DNA of 64,000 nucleotides from Bradyrhizobium sp. 139 (GCF_023074175.1 NZ_JADPKS010000069.1:1-64000); one strand, 5' to 3'; positions 1-7,567 are shown, counted from the first letter of the stretch. The notes: a model not told the origin generated them from the letters alone. Numbers and translations: made by a program.

Positions 1-54
1 AACGAGCTGCTGCCTTGGGACTGGAAGAAAACCCCTGTTCAGTCCGCGGCCTGA
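1..54 (+). CDS. tnpC: IS66-type transposase (TnpC), 3' end only
   Basis: Only the last 17 codons are inside the window, ending in TGA at 52-54. The visible peptide NELLPWDWKK matches the conserved C-terminal LLPW region of IS66 transposases, which carry out transposition through a DDE-type domain located upstream and not visible here. Frame and family come from this one motif plus the IS66-like terminus that follows, so the call is tentative. Whether the full transposase is intact cannot be judged. Confidence 0.45.
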   Translation, partial: NELLPWDWKKTPVQSAA

Positions 55-105
55 TCGGGCCACCGCGCCAACGCGGTTATCCCGCGGCCCTCACCGGACG
101 GTTAC
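1..105 (+). mobile_element. Right end of an IS66-family insertion sequence
   Basis: The window opens inside a reading frame whose last residues, NELLPWDWKK, resemble the C-terminus of IS66 TnpC transposases (an ELLPW-type motif shortly before the stop). About 40 bases after the stop, the segment ending near 105 (TCACCGGACGGTTAC) resembles the IS66 terminal repeat, which in the outward direction typically begins GTAAGCG and continues GGTGA. The rest of the element lies to the left of the window. The DNA beyond 105 continues as a truncated lipoprotein gene, which supports a true IS border. The target duplication cannot be seen from one end. Confidence 0.55.
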
Positions 106-184
106 CATCTTGGGCAACTTGTGCTCGTTGGATCGCACACCCGCACAACGCGACGGCCAGCGCCACGACAGCTAGAACTCGCAT
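106..184 (-). pseudogene. Lipoprotein gene, 5' fragment cut off by the IS66 end
   Basis: On the minus strand an ATG at 184 opens a frame with a hydrophobic signal segment (VLAVVALAVALCGC) and then AIQRAQ. The LCGC site reads as a lipobox, with the last Cys as the lipidation site. The frame is cut after about 26 codons where the IS66-like terminus begins. A GGGGG-rich stretch just upstream could serve as ribosome binding site. Small rhizobial lipoproteins with this kind of N-terminus are common, but the function cannot be inferred from the fragment. Confidence 0.5.
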
Positions 185-342
185 ATTGGAAACCCCCGGT
201 TAGGTCCATCCAAGCGCAACCAGAGCGCGAGATCAATGGGCCACTAGCTGCTTGGGAAATTTCCTAGAGTCACGATGACCGTGCATTCAGCCGGGAAGAC
301 GCGCCGCATCCCACGTCCCGCCGGAGATTATGACTTGAAGAG

Positions 343-388
343 TGGTGAGCGCGCTGGGGCTCGAACCCAGGACCCCGTGATTAAAAGT
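343..388. repeat. attL: left 46-bp copy of the tRNA-Lys 3' segment
   Basis: This segment is identical over 46 bases to 15937-15982. It contains the reverse complement of the tRNA-Lys anticodon loop, variable loop, T-arm and CCA end but lacks the 5' half, so it cannot make a tRNA. The identity ends at 388 (attL continues TA, attR continues CA) and starts at 343. Its position about 190 bases before the integrase start fits an attachment site. Confidence 0.9.
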
Positions 389-519
389 TATGGCTTTGCA
401 CACTGACCAAGCTTCTGCAAACATTCATCTTCTCCCAAAAGTCGCCTGAAACACAGCAATAGCAGCCTTTTCATAGCTTGGCGATAGATGCCGAGAAATG
501 CCTTGCGTTGACCCGACGC

Positions 520-538
520 TGTGTGCATACAGTGTGCA
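520..538. repeat. Island repeat box, copy 1 (TGTGCA-type)
   Basis: The 19-mer TGTGTGCATACAGTGTGCA lies just before the integrase gene and recurs exactly at 5654-5672, with a related version at 15858-15875. It consists of two direct TGTGCA hexamers. More TGTGCA or TGCACA hexamers lie at 398-403 and 561-566. Location between attL and the integrase fits an arm-type integrase or excisionase binding site, or an operator. This is inference from spacing and repetition. Confidence 0.5.
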
Positions 539-577
539 TGCGGACCACGTAACGATTATGTGTGCACGGGGCAGGCG

Positions 578-1855
578 ATGCAGATTAAGATCAGCAAGAC
601 GCAGGTGGACCGGATGACTGCGGGGCAAATCCTCGCGGACAAGGAAGTGAAGGGGTTCGTTGCTCGACGTCTCGATAGCGGCGCCGTGACCTACGGATAT
701 CGCTACCGCGACAAGACGACAGGCAAGCAGCGTTGGCTTGGCTTGGGTCTGCACGGCAGCATCACCACCGAGCAGGCCCGAGACCTTGCCAAGAAGGCGG
801 CGGGAGAGGTTGCAGGCAAGAAAGACCCTCAAGCGGAGCTTCAGGAATCGCGTGCGGAGGCGAAGCGGGAGAAGCTGGCCGCCATCAACACCGTCAACGT
901 CGTGCTCGATGCCTTCGAGAAGGACCACGTTGAGGGGTTGCGCAGCGGTGATCAGGTCAAGGCCGCCTTCACGAACCATGTCCGGCCCCGGATTGGGGAT
1001 AAGTCGATCTATGACCTGAAGCGTAGCGACATCACGACCATGCTGAACGAGATCAAGACCGAAAGCGGCCCCGTGATGGCTGACCGGGTGCTGGCGCACG
1101 TCCGCAAGGCGTTCAACTGGCAGATGGTGCAGGACGATGAGTTCAAATCACCGATCGTCCGCGGCATGGCGAAGACGAAGCCGAAGGAGAGGGCGCGCAA
1201 GCGTACTCTGGCGGACGATGAGATCAGGGACGTATGGGCTGCGCTGGAGCAGATCGAGCAGCCGGCGTGCTATCCGCGCTACGTCAAATCACTGTTGCTG
1301 GCCATGACGCGGCGGAATGAGTCCGCCCGGATGCATACCGACGAGCTGGAAGGCGATCTCTGGATCATTCCCGGCTCGCGATACAAGAACAAGCAGGATC
1401 ACGTTATCCCCGTGACATCTGCCATCCGCGAGCTCATCGGGGAGAAGCCCGCCGGCTGCAAGGCCAATTCCTGGTACGTCTTTTCGACCACGAGCAGCGG
1501 CGGGCAGTCGGACGGCGCCAAGGCCTTCAGCGGCTTCAGCAAGGCCAAGAAGGAACTAGACCGGATTGTTGCCAAGATCCGCAAGGCTGAGGGCAGGGCG
1601 CCCATGAAGCAGTGGCAACTTCACGACCTGCGCCGCACCGGACGCAGCCTGATGAGCCGCGCCAAGGTTGATGCCGACCATGCCGAGCGGTGCATGGGGC
1701 ACGTGATCGGCGGCGTGCGCGAGACATACGATCGGTATGAGTACCTGGATGAGAAGCGGCAGGCCTTCGAGGCTCTGGCTGGCATGGTCAAGATGATCCT
1801 CAATCGGCCGGCAGGGAACGTGGTTCGATTTGATGAGCGCCGGGAGCAGGCCTGA
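578..1855 (+). CDS. int: Tyrosine recombinase / integrase
   Basis: This 425-residue site-specific recombinase would insert and excise the island at tRNA-Lys. The N-terminus (KISKTQVDRMTAGQILADKE) looks like the DUF4102-type arm-binding domain of tRNA-targeting integrases. The catalytic domain shows the expected order: an Arg in MTRRNESARMHTDEL, a Lys near KNKQDHVIP, HDLRR at about residue 348, a MGH further on, and the nucleophile Tyr in TYDRYEY near residue 383. I chose ATG 578 over the upstream in-frame ATG at 521 because the extra residues lie on the repeated TGTGCA box and do not resemble the family. It overlaps the next gene by one base (TGATG). Confidence 0.92.
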   Translation: MQIKISKTQVDRMTAGQILADKEVKGFVARRLDSGAVTYGYRYRDKTTGKQRWLGLGLHGSITTEQARDLAKKAAGEVAGKKDPQAELQESRAEAKREKLAAINTVNVVLDAFEKDHVEGLRSGDQVKAAFTNHVRPRIGDKSIYDLKRSDITTMLNEIKTESGPVMADRVLAHVRKAFNWQMVQDDEFKSPIVRGMAKTKPKERARKRTLADDEIRDVWAALEQIEQPACYPRYVKSLLLAMTRRNESARMHTDELEGDLWIIPGSRYKNKQDHVIPVTSAIRELIGEKPAGCKANSWYVFSTTSSGGQSDGAKAFSGFSKAKKELDRIVAKIRKAEGRAPMKQWQLHDLRRTGRSLMSRAKVDADHAERCMGHVIGGVRETYDRYEYLDEKRQAFEALAGMVKMILNRPAGNVVRFDERREQA

Positions 1856-2355
1856 TGCCACGCGGGGGCAGAAGGCTAGGTGCTGGTCGCAAGCCGGACA
1901 TTCCGCCGGAGGATGCGGCGCTTATTCGCGAGGATTGCGAGCAGCGGGCGCGAGCAGCGCGAAAGAAGCAATGGGAAGCGAGCATCAACCGCGAGCTTGA
2001 GAGGCGGGGAGTAGATTGGGCGAAGGACAAGGCCGGCCGAGCCCCAACTGAGTTGGGCAACCTTGATTGGGAACCGGAAAGGCTCTTGGAGTATCGGAGG
2101 AAATATAATCCGATCGTTTCGGAATACGGCCTCAACCCGGAAAAGAGAATTCCACAAGATCTTCCTATTCGAGTCGAGGCCGCGATCAACGCTGTGCGCA
2201 ATAACAGAAGGGCTTCTGGGGAGCTTTACTCTACTGAGACGCTGCCTCGATTGTACGGCCGGCAGCGGCAGAAGATCATTGCAGCCGTGGCGCGATCGTG
2301 GGGCATGACACCGCGCGCCGTCAGGACCATTTGGGAGGCAAAACCTAGCGTTTGA
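1855..2355 (+). CDS. Hypothetical protein with N-terminal GGRRLGAGRKP motif
   Basis: This 166-residue basic protein has a start that overlaps the integrase stop (TGATG), so the two are probably co-translated. The opening PRGGRRLGAGRKP segment is a short basic motif found at the N-terminus of many phage DNA-binding and terminase-small-type proteins. The middle is rich in Arg and Glu and predicted helical. The C-terminal part (KIIAAVARSWGMTPRAVRTIWEA) reads like a helix-turn-helix. A DNA-binding or regulatory role in the island is a reasonable guess, but no specific family is recognised. Confidence 0.65.
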   Translation: MPRGGRRLGAGRKPDIPPEDAALIREDCEQRARAARKKQWEASINRELERRGVDWAKDKAGRAPTELGNLDWEPERLLEYRRKYNPIVSEYGLNPEKRIPQDLPIRVEAAINAVRNNRRASGELYSTETLPRLYGRQRQKIIAAVARSWGMTPRAVRTIWEAKPSV

Positions 2356-2437
2356 TTGTTGGCGCAATCGCGGTGTGCTGACAATTTTGAACTTGTGCAT
2401 CTTGCTGTCGGTAACAACCAACTACCGAGGCTCACAG

Positions 2438-2665
2438 ATGGACAACACTATCAAGACGCATCGACCGCCTGTCGATGTGAAAGGCGCCGCTGCCTATTCC
2501 GGGTTCGGCGAGGGCTATCTTAACAAGCTGCGCTGCAAGGGGGGCGGGCCGATCTTCATCAAGAAGGCCGGCGTCATTCGCTACGACCTTGACGACATGG
2601 ACGCCTGGCTTGCAGCCGGCAAGCGCAAATCGACCTCGGATGCCGGCGAGGGGGTTGCGGCCTGA
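2438..2665 (+). CDS. AlpA/excisionase-like helix-turn-helix protein
   Basis: The 75-residue protein contains a MerR/AlpA-type helix-turn-helix: KGAAAYSGFGEGYLNKLRCKGGGPIFIKKAG followed by IRYDLDDMDAWLAAGKR. This is the usual layout of HTH_17 excisionases, where the second half is a small wing ending in the D-hydrophobic-D-x-W helix. It probably acts as the recombination directionality factor or as an activator of island excision. ATG 2438 is preceded by CCGAGG; an upstream in-frame GTG at 2375 would add an unrelated hydrophobic stretch. Its stop overlaps the next ATG by one base, placing it first in a tightly packed early operon. Confidence 0.75.
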   Translation: MDNTIKTHRPPVDVKGAAAYSGFGEGYLNKLRCKGGGPIFIKKAGVIRYDLDDMDAWLAAGKRKSTSDAGEGVAA

Positions 2666-2865
2666 TGCAGCCCCACATGGAAATCCCCGCAACGCTGGCG
2701 GCGTGCGGGGCTCCGAAGTCTGATCTGGCTGGCGCTTCGATCTGTTCGGAATCTACATCTCCGCTTCGCAAACTTCAAGCTTCCCGTCTCGTCCGCCTCT
2801 ACGCCATGAACGCGGCAATGGCTGAAGCAATCGCTCCTCTCGTTTTCCTGGAGGCGATGCGATGA
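2665..2865 (+). CDS. Small hypothetical protein in the early operon
   Basis: This 66-residue frame starts in the TGATG overlap with the excisionase-like gene and ends in an ATGA overlap with the following gene. That arrangement supports real translation. The sequence is weakly hydrophobic in its C-terminal half (NAAMAEAIAPLVFLEAM) and has no motif I recognise. It could simply keep ribosomes moving between its neighbours. Confidence 0.5.
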   Translation: MQPHMEIPATLAACGAPKSDLAGASICSESTSPLRKLQASRLVRLYAMNAAMAEAIAPLVFLEAMR

Positions 2866-3119
2866 TGCACGAACGAATTTCTGTTCATCCTGAACAGAAA
2901 GTCCGCCCTCTAATCGTCACAGACCCAAAAATCCGCAAGACGCTCCAGCTTGCCGGCCTGCGCTTTGTGTGCAGCCGCGCCCGCTGGCTCGACAGCGAGG
3001 CGACCAAGATCGGCCTAGCTCTCAAGGCCGGCACCATGACCTCGGACGAGGTTGACGCCAAGCTGGAGGAAATGGGCGCGCTCGATTTGGTGTACCCGGA
3101 ATTGATGGGTGCCGAATGA
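2862..3119 (+). CDS. Small hypothetical phage-type protein
   Basis: This 85-residue protein has 4-base overlaps on both sides (ATGA with the upstream frame, ATGA with the ATPase gene). The C-terminal half (ATKIGLALKAGTMTSDEVDAKLEEMG) looks like a short helical pair. Proteins of this size often sit before primase or helicase genes in rhizobial prophages. No function can be given from the sequence. Confidence 0.6.
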   Translation: MMHERISVHPEQKVRPLIVTDPKIRKTLQLAGLRFVCSRARWLDSEATKIGLALKAGTMTSDEVDAKLEEMGALDLVYPELMGAE

Positions 3120-4324
3120 AGCATGAGAACCAGTTCGAGAGCGATATCCCCCCGCCAGACCCGGATGACCCGTTCCCGCATACGCATCCTGGCACTGCCG
3201 AGATTCAGTATCAGGCACATTTGCAGGATGCCGAGCGCCGCCGGCAAAATCGCGACCTCGACGCCAAAATACAGAGGCGTGATGCGGCTACGTCCGGACG
3301 AGGGTTTGAAATCCAACTGATCGAGAATTTCTCGGCACGTCCTGCTGAGAAGCGTTGGCTAGTCAAAAACATCGTCGCCAAGGGTGAGACATCAGCATGG
3401 ATTGCCCCGCCGGGAGGAATGAAGTCCGCGCTGCTCGCCGAACTGTCGATCTGTGTCGCCCGTGGCACGGATTGGCATGGCTACAAGGCCAAGCGGCGTG
3501 GAAACGTTCTCTACTTCGCACTTGAGCGGGCGGATCTTGTTCGGCGCAGGCTCAAGGCCCACGTGGAGCGCTTGGGCCTTGCTGAGGATGAGTTGCTGAA
3601 CATCGCGGTAGTACCCAGCCTGGTTGATCTCATGAACCCGGCGATTGTCCAGAAGGTGAATGAGACGCTGGATCGCGCCGGCTTCTGCTTCGGCGGCGGT
3701 GCGCCTGATCTGGTTATCTTCGACACCTTCGCGAAGGCAATTGCTGCCGGTGGCGGCGATGAAGACAAGGCCAAGGATCAGGGACGCGTTTTCACCCATC
3801 TGGCAATGATCCGTGAGGAGGCCATGAAATACGGCGGCGGCGGACCTCACTTCGCCATCGTCGGACACACCGGGAAGGACGAGAGCCGCGGCGCACGAGG
3901 CTCCAATGCCTTCCGCGGTGACGTTGACGTGGAAGTTGCCATTTCCGGTGACAGCGTCAAGACCGCCACCGTCGTCAAAGCCAACGATATGCCAGAGGGG
4001 CCGCTGTTCTCTTTCACGTCGGAGGTGCACGAGTTCGGCACTGACGAGGATGGCGACCCGATCACGGTCAACATCGTAGCTGAGGTTGAACCTGGCCGAT
4101 CTACGCCGAAGGGTCATGAGCCGCGACTGTCCACCAATCAGCGCGTCATGTACCGGCTGCTATCAGAGGCCGGCCCCGAGGGATTGACCGTTGACGCTTG
4201 GAACGATCTCGCTCGCGAACAGGGCATCGCGACAAAGCAGCGCCACTACGAGATCAGGATGGCGCTGAAGGATAAGCGCATGGTCCGCGAGTACGCCGGA
4301 ATTTGGAAGGTGAACAATGGCTAG
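3116..4324 (+). CDS. RepA-like AAA ATPase / replicative helicase-type protein
   Basis: The 402-residue protein resembles the AAA_25/RepA family of hexameric helicases used by plasmids, phages and satellites. A Walker A-like loop (APPGGMKSA) lies near residues 96-105, an NVLYFALERADLVRRRLKAH segment typical of the family follows, and Walker B (DLVIFDTFAKA) is near residue 200. FAIVGHTGKD and ARGSNAFRGDVDVE fit the sensor region. The last 70 residues look like a winged helix. The P-loop lacks the usual second Gly (GGMKS rather than GSGKS), as is common in this family. It likely drives island replication together with the iteron region near 5.4-5.5 kb. It overlaps the terminase gene by 8 bases. 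Confidence 0.8.
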   Translation: MKHENQFESDIPPPDPDDPFPHTHPGTAEIQYQAHLQDAERRRQNRDLDAKIQRRDAATSGRGFEIQLIENFSARPAEKRWLVKNIVAKGETSAWIAPPGGMKSALLAELSICVARGTDWHGYKAKRRGNVLYFALERADLVRRRLKAHVERLGLAEDELLNIAVVPSLVDLMNPAIVQKVNETLDRAGFCFGGGAPDLVIFDTFAKAIAAGGGDEDKAKDQGRVFTHLAMIREEAMKYGGGGPHFAIVGHTGKDESRGARGSNAFRGDVDVEVAISGDSVKTATVVKANDMPEGPLFSFTSEVHEFGTDEDGDPITVNIVAEVEPGRSTPKGHEPRLSTNQRVMYRLLSEAGPEGLTVDAWNDLAREQGIATKQRHYEIRMALKDKRMVREYAGIWKVNNG

Positions 4325-5222
4325 ACCCTCAGAATACAGCCCCGAGGTCGTGGACGCGATCTGCGATCGCATGGTGAACGGCCAAGGTCTCCTGAAGATC
4401 TGCGCCGACGAAGGGATGCCCGGTCGCGTCACCGTCTATCGGTGGTTGGCGTCGAACCCGGAGTTCCGGAAGCGGTTCGCGGAAGCGCGCGAAGCCCTGA
4501 TGGACTTCTACGCCGAGCAAATCCTGACTATCGCCTTTGACGAGTCTGGAGACGTAATCCTGGACCAGGGCAAGGACGGCAAGACCTCCGCCGTTGCCAA
4601 TCACGCCAAGGTGCAGCGGGATCGGCTGAAGGTGGACACCCTGAAGTGGACCGCCAGCCGGCTCTTCCCCAAGCGCTACGGCGACAAGATGGAGCTGTTG
4701 GGCCAGAACGTCCAGGAAGGCGAGAGCATCAACAAGATCGAGCTGATTGGCGTCCAGTCCGCCAACTCCATCCGATGGGAAAACCCAGTCCGTGTGATCG
4801 TCCATCCGATGTTGCGGGAGGATGGCTCACTCATTCCGCAGGATACGGCGGAGTACAATGCCGCGATCGAGAGAGCCGCTCAGGAGGCGCGTGCAAACGG
4901 CGCGAAAAGCGTGCGCGTTGGGTACGATCTCGGCGACGGCGCTGACGCCTCAGTAGCCGACCTGATGCGTTCGGTGGACGGACGGACGAGGACACTTGAT
5001 CGCCGGGAACGAGCGGCAGAGCCCACCTCTACGCCAGCTCAGCTTACCTACCAGCCAACCCAGCCGCCAGCGGACCTCACGCCCGAAGCATGGGCGCGCA
5101 TCACCCGTGTGTCGGAGCTTATCGAACAGATCGCGCCATCGGATGAGATGCCGGAAGCAGTCTTCGGGATCATCGAGACCGCGCTGAGGAAGCACTACCT
5201 GGGGGCGCGCCATGCTGTCTGA
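4317..5222 (+). CDS. terS: Terminase small subunit (TerS)
   Basis: This 301-residue protein starts with a helix-turn-helix, residues 15-45 (GQGLLKICADEGMPGRVTVYRWLA), followed by PEFRKRFAEAREALMDFYAEQILTIA and SRLFPKRYGD. That layout is characteristic of phage small terminase subunits, which recognise the packaging site and recruit the large subunit. The C-terminal 150 residues are less conserved and Pro/Thr-rich. No large subunit follows, which is unusual for a complete phage and typical of satellites that redirect a helper's packaging motor. The gene is coupled to the ATPase by an 8-base overlap. Confidence 0.8.
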   Translation: MARPSEYSPEVVDAICDRMVNGQGLLKICADEGMPGRVTVYRWLASNPEFRKRFAEAREALMDFYAEQILTIAFDESGDVILDQGKDGKTSAVANHAKVQRDRLKVDTLKWTASRLFPKRYGDKMELLGQNVQEGESINKIELIGVQSANSIRWENPVRVIVHPMLREDGSLIPQDTAEYNAAIERAAQEARANGAKSVRVGYDLGDGADASVADLMRSVDGRTRTLDRRERAAEPTSTPAQLTYQPTQPPADLTPEAWARITRVSELIEQIAPSDEMPEAVFGIIETALRKHYLGARHAV

Positions 5223-5376
5223 AACCGATATCGGCGAGCTTGCACGAATGCTCCAGGCTCACACGCCGCTGTGCCAGATCTCGGACATGCAGGTAAGAGC
5301 AGCGCTGGAGCTGATGCAGCAACGCGGTTGGAAGATTGCGCCCCCGTGCCATCAAAGGTCCAAGTTGGGAGATTGA
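5212..5376 (+). CDS. Small hypothetical protein overlapping terS
   Basis: A 54-codon frame starts at ATG 5212, 11 bases before the end of terS, and stops at 5374-5376. The peptide (SETDIGELARMLQAHTPLCQ at the start, ELMQQRGWKIAPP later) reads like a compact helical phage protein. The overlap with terS suggests translational coupling. No function is recognised. Confidence 0.5.
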   Translation: MLSETDIGELARMLQAHTPLCQISDMQVRAALELMQQRGWKIAPPCHQRSKLGD

Positions 5377-5425
5377 AGGAAATGTCTCCCCGCCTGAGCC
5401 AAACGAAACAACTACGCGCGCGCGA

Positions 5426-5545
5426 GGTCACGGGTCACGGTAACGGTCCGGTCTCCCCCTTATAGGGGGGAGAACCGTGACGTTACTTCGTGACCGGGTA
5501 ACGCCTCGTTACCGTTCGTGACCGTGACGTTACCGTTCGTGACCG
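5426..5545. repeat. Iteron-like cluster, candidate replication origin
   Basis: CGTTACCGTTCGTGACCG occurs exactly at 5507-5524 and 5528-5545, 21 bases apart (two helical turns). A third copy at 5481-5496 lacks two internal bases. An inverted partial copy (GGTCACGGTAACGG) lies at 5433-5446, preceded by another GGTCACG at 5426. Such phased direct repeats near a RepA-like ATPase gene are typical of iteron origins in plasmids and phage satellites. TerS binding (a packaging site) is an alternative, because terS is the adjacent gene. Confidence 0.6.
5452..5473. other. GC-rich hairpin within the iteron cluster
   Basis: TCTCCCCC (5452-5459) pairs perfectly with GGGGGAGA (5466-5473) around a six-base TTATAG loop. 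No T-run follows on either side, so it is not a typical terminator. It sits between the inverted and direct iteron copies and may be part of the same control region. Confidence 0.55.
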
Positions 5546-5653
5546 AGAGCTGGGCTGGCCTCTTGGCGAGATGCCGAACCTCGCTCGCGTCCGGCGAAAT
5601 GTGATCGCGAGACAATCGCAGCCTGAGTCATTTTGACGCAGACTTTTGCCAGT

Positions 5654-5672
5654 TGTGTGCATACAGTGTGCA
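5654..5672. repeat. Island repeat box, copy 2
   Basis: This is an exact 19-base copy of the box before the integrase gene (520-538). Both copies have a TTGAC sequence a short distance upstream (508 and 5633). It lies ahead of the late, structural gene block, so the same factor could control both integrase and structural genes. Confidence 0.5.
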
Positions 5673-5800
5673 GGAATTCCATTGGATTACCTAACAGACG
5701 GATATTGCTGGCTTAAAGTGCCTTTTGCCGTGATAAAAGATTACGTGTTCTTGCCAAATGTACTACATTCGTCAGAGATGATTTGGAGCGTGCACCGCTG

Positions 5801-6151
5801 ATGCCAGAGTTTCGATATGCCCGCGAGGAGCTTCTGAAGGCCGCTGCCGAGCGCAAGGGCGTGACTGTCTCGGCGTACCTGCGCTCGCTTGCAGACGCAG
5901 CGCTGGTCGCTGAGGGCTTTCCGGTGGGCGAGCAGCAGTATTGCCTGGTTCGCGGCGGCGAGTTGGTCGCTACCGGCTTCAAGCCGTCTAAAGATGAGGA
6001 TGGCGGCGTATGGCTGCCGATCGAGAACGAGGACAACCAGCCCTTTGACCCTGCGCAGCACTGGCGCCTGAAACCACTACCCTTGCGCCTCGACGGTGAG
6101 CGCGTGGTGCGCGTGTATCCCGTGGTCCCCAAGTCGATGGAGCACGCTTGA
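5801..6151 (+). CDS. Hypothetical phage protein upstream of the tail-collar gene
   Basis: This 116-residue protein opens with FRYAREELLKAAAERKGVTVSAYLRSLADAAL, a helical stretch like the ribbon-helix-helix part of small phage regulators. A second half rich in beta-type sequence (GGELVATGFKPS, GVWLPIENEDN) follows. Its stop overlaps the tail-collar gene start (TGATG-type junction at 6149-6153), indicating a two-gene unit. ATG 5801 was chosen; an in-frame TTG at 5783 is an alternative. Function unknown. Confidence 0.6.
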   Translation: MPEFRYAREELLKAAAERKGVTVSAYLRSLADAALVAEGFPVGEQQYCLVRGGELVATGFKPSKDEDGGVWLPIENEDNQPFDPAQHWRLKPLPLRLDGERVVRVYPVVPKSMEHA

Positions 6152-7125
6152 TGCCCTTCTATCGTTGGAGCGAGACGGCGGGGATCAACGGCAACGCTGA
6201 TCCGACAATCAACTACCTTGAGGGCCAATCGCCTTCATCTATCAACGACTCTGCCCGCTCGCTCATGGCGGCGCTTCGCATGTGGGGCACGGATATCTCG
6301 GGAGCGATTGCCACCTCTGGGACGAGCACCGCATTCGCCGTCACGTCGCATTCGGTTTTCGACAGCTTGGCCCGTATGGACGGCCAGATAATCGCGTTCA
6401 CGCCCCACACGACCAGCGGCGGGACAACCACACTCAACGTTGATGGTCTAGGTGCGAAGCCCCTCCGCTCGGCGCCTTCGGTTGAACTGGCGGCGGGCAC
6501 CCTGGTCCAAGGCACGCCTTACGTTGCGGTCTACAACAGCAGCGACGCTGCCTTCTATCTGCAAGGGTTCTTTGGGAATCCGTACAGCATCCCGGTTGGT
6601 GGTGTGATCGACTTCACTGGCTCGACCACGCCGAACAGCAGCTTTGTCTTCCCTGCTGGTCAGGCGATCAGCCGTTCGACCTATGCGACCTATTTCAGCC
6701 TTGTCGGCACTACCTACGGCAGTGGCGACGGCTCAACAACCTTCAATGCGCCTGATTTGACGGGCCGCGTGATCGCGATGAAGGAAGCGTCGGCAACGCG
6801 CCTGACGTCATCCTACTTCGGCGGCAATTCGACCACCCTCGGCGCAACCGGTGGCCTCGAAAGCCATACGCTGACGACGGCACAGCTTGCATCGCATAGC
6901 CACGCTAACAGCCTAAGTGACCCCGGCCACTCTCATCCGGTCACCATACCCAGTAACAGCGGTAACACTGGCGGTGGCGGCGCCTTTGGTAACATTCCAA
7001 CTAGTAGCAACACCAGCTCGGCGACAACCAGCATTACAATCACCAACGCCTCCGCTGGTAGTGGCAACGCGCACAACAACACGCAGCCGACTATCATCCT
7101 GAACAAGATCCTGAGGGTCATCTGA
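6151..7125 (+). CDS. Phage tail-collar domain fibre protein
   Basis: The 324-residue protein carries a clear Tail Collar domain: IPVGGVIDFTGSTTPNSSFV, then LVGTTYGSGDGSTTFNAPDLTGRVIAM at about residues 145-210. A Gly/Ser/Thr-rich, His-containing C-terminus (SHSHANSLSDPGHSHPVTIP) is typical of fibres with metal-binding HxH repeats. It would serve at the tip of a tail or as a head or tail fibre in receptor binding. Finding a fibre gene in an element without other tail genes is odd; it could modify a helper's host range. It starts at ATG 6151, overlapping the preceding stop. Confidence 0.75.
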   Translation: MPFYRWSETAGINGNADPTINYLEGQSPSSINDSARSLMAALRMWGTDISGAIATSGTSTAFAVTSHSVFDSLARMDGQIIAFTPHTTSGGTTTLNVDGLGAKPLRSAPSVELAAGTLVQGTPYVAVYNSSDAAFYLQGFFGNPYSIPVGGVIDFTGSTTPNSSFVFPAGQAISRSTYATYFSLVGTTYGSGDGSTTFNAPDLTGRVIAMKEASATRLTSSYFGGNSTTLGATGGLESHTLTTAQLASHSHANSLSDPGHSHPVTIPSNSGNTGGGGAFGNIPTSSNTSSATTSITITNASAGSGNAHNNTQPTIILNKILRVI

Positions 7126-7130
7126 TCGCG

Positions 7131-7460
7131 ATGGCAGGCTGGGCTGATAAGATCAGGGCGCATAGCGCGAGCAAGCAACCGAAGCCGCGTAAGCTGAGGC
7201 CGGCTGTCTATTCTACTTCGGCACAGACGCGCGCCCCGGACGAGGAAACCGGAGATCCCGGCGCCGTGATGCAAGTCCATTACACTTTCGACGGCAACGA
7301 AGTCAGGTTGACCGATGCGAAGGGCTCGCCGCTTGGGGGCAAAACGAATTCGTATGTACTCCAACCTGGAGAGACCGCATTGCGGATTGCGACGCGTCTC
7401 GCCTTAGACGGAAAGGAGCGCACGACTTATGCAGCTCCTGATGTCGCATGGGTTGTTTAG
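7131..7460 (+). CDS. Hypothetical protein after the fibre gene
   Basis: This 109-residue protein has a basic N-terminus (KIRAHSASKQPKPRKLRP) and a C-terminal half with short beta-type segments. It starts five bases after the fibre gene ends, so it is probably in the same transcript, and is followed by a strong terminator-like hairpin. I do not recognise the family. Position suggests a tail-fibre chaperone or accessory protein, which is inference only. Confidence 0.55.
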   Translation: MAGWADKIRAHSASKQPKPRKLRPAVYSTSAQTRAPDEETGDPGAVMQVHYTFDGNEVRLTDAKGSPLGGKTNSYVLQPGETALRIATRLALDGKERTTYAAPDVAWVV

Positions 7461-7508
7461 ATTTTAAGCGCTTGGCTGGGATCTCCGTCCCGGTCGAGGT
7501 CCAGAACT

Positions 7509-7546
7509 GGCGGCAGGGGTTTTTCCTTTTCCCTTGCCGCCTTTTT
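7509..7546 (+). terminator. Rho-independent terminator before the scaffold gene
   Basis: GGCGGCAGGGG (7509-7519) pairs with CCCTTGCCGCC (7531-7541) with one mismatch, followed by TTTTT. It separates the fibre unit from the scaffold-capsid unit. The scaffold gene begins 22 bases later, so transcription of the capsid block would need read-through or its own promoter. Confidence 0.65.
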
Positions 7547-7567
7547 GGACCAACAAGGACAAGGTGA

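Larger units (their letters stand above)
5377..5800. other. 424-bp non-coding stretch with iterons and hairpin
   Basis: I find no convincing gene between the small frame after terS and the gene at 5801. The stretch holds the iteron cluster (5426-5545), a GC-rich hairpin (5452-5473) and a copy of the TGTGCA box (5654-5672). In an ancestral phage the large terminase and portal genes would be expected here. It could be a replication origin, a packaging site, or the scar of a deletion. Confidence 0.6.

Noticed and set aside
343..388. A second tRNA-Lys gene at the left end
   Set aside because: Only the 3' part is present; acceptor 5' strand and D-arm are missing, so it is the attL copy.
5426..5545. 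CRISPR array
   Set aside because: Repeats are 18 bp with 3-10 bp between them, far too short for spacers, and no cas genes are present.
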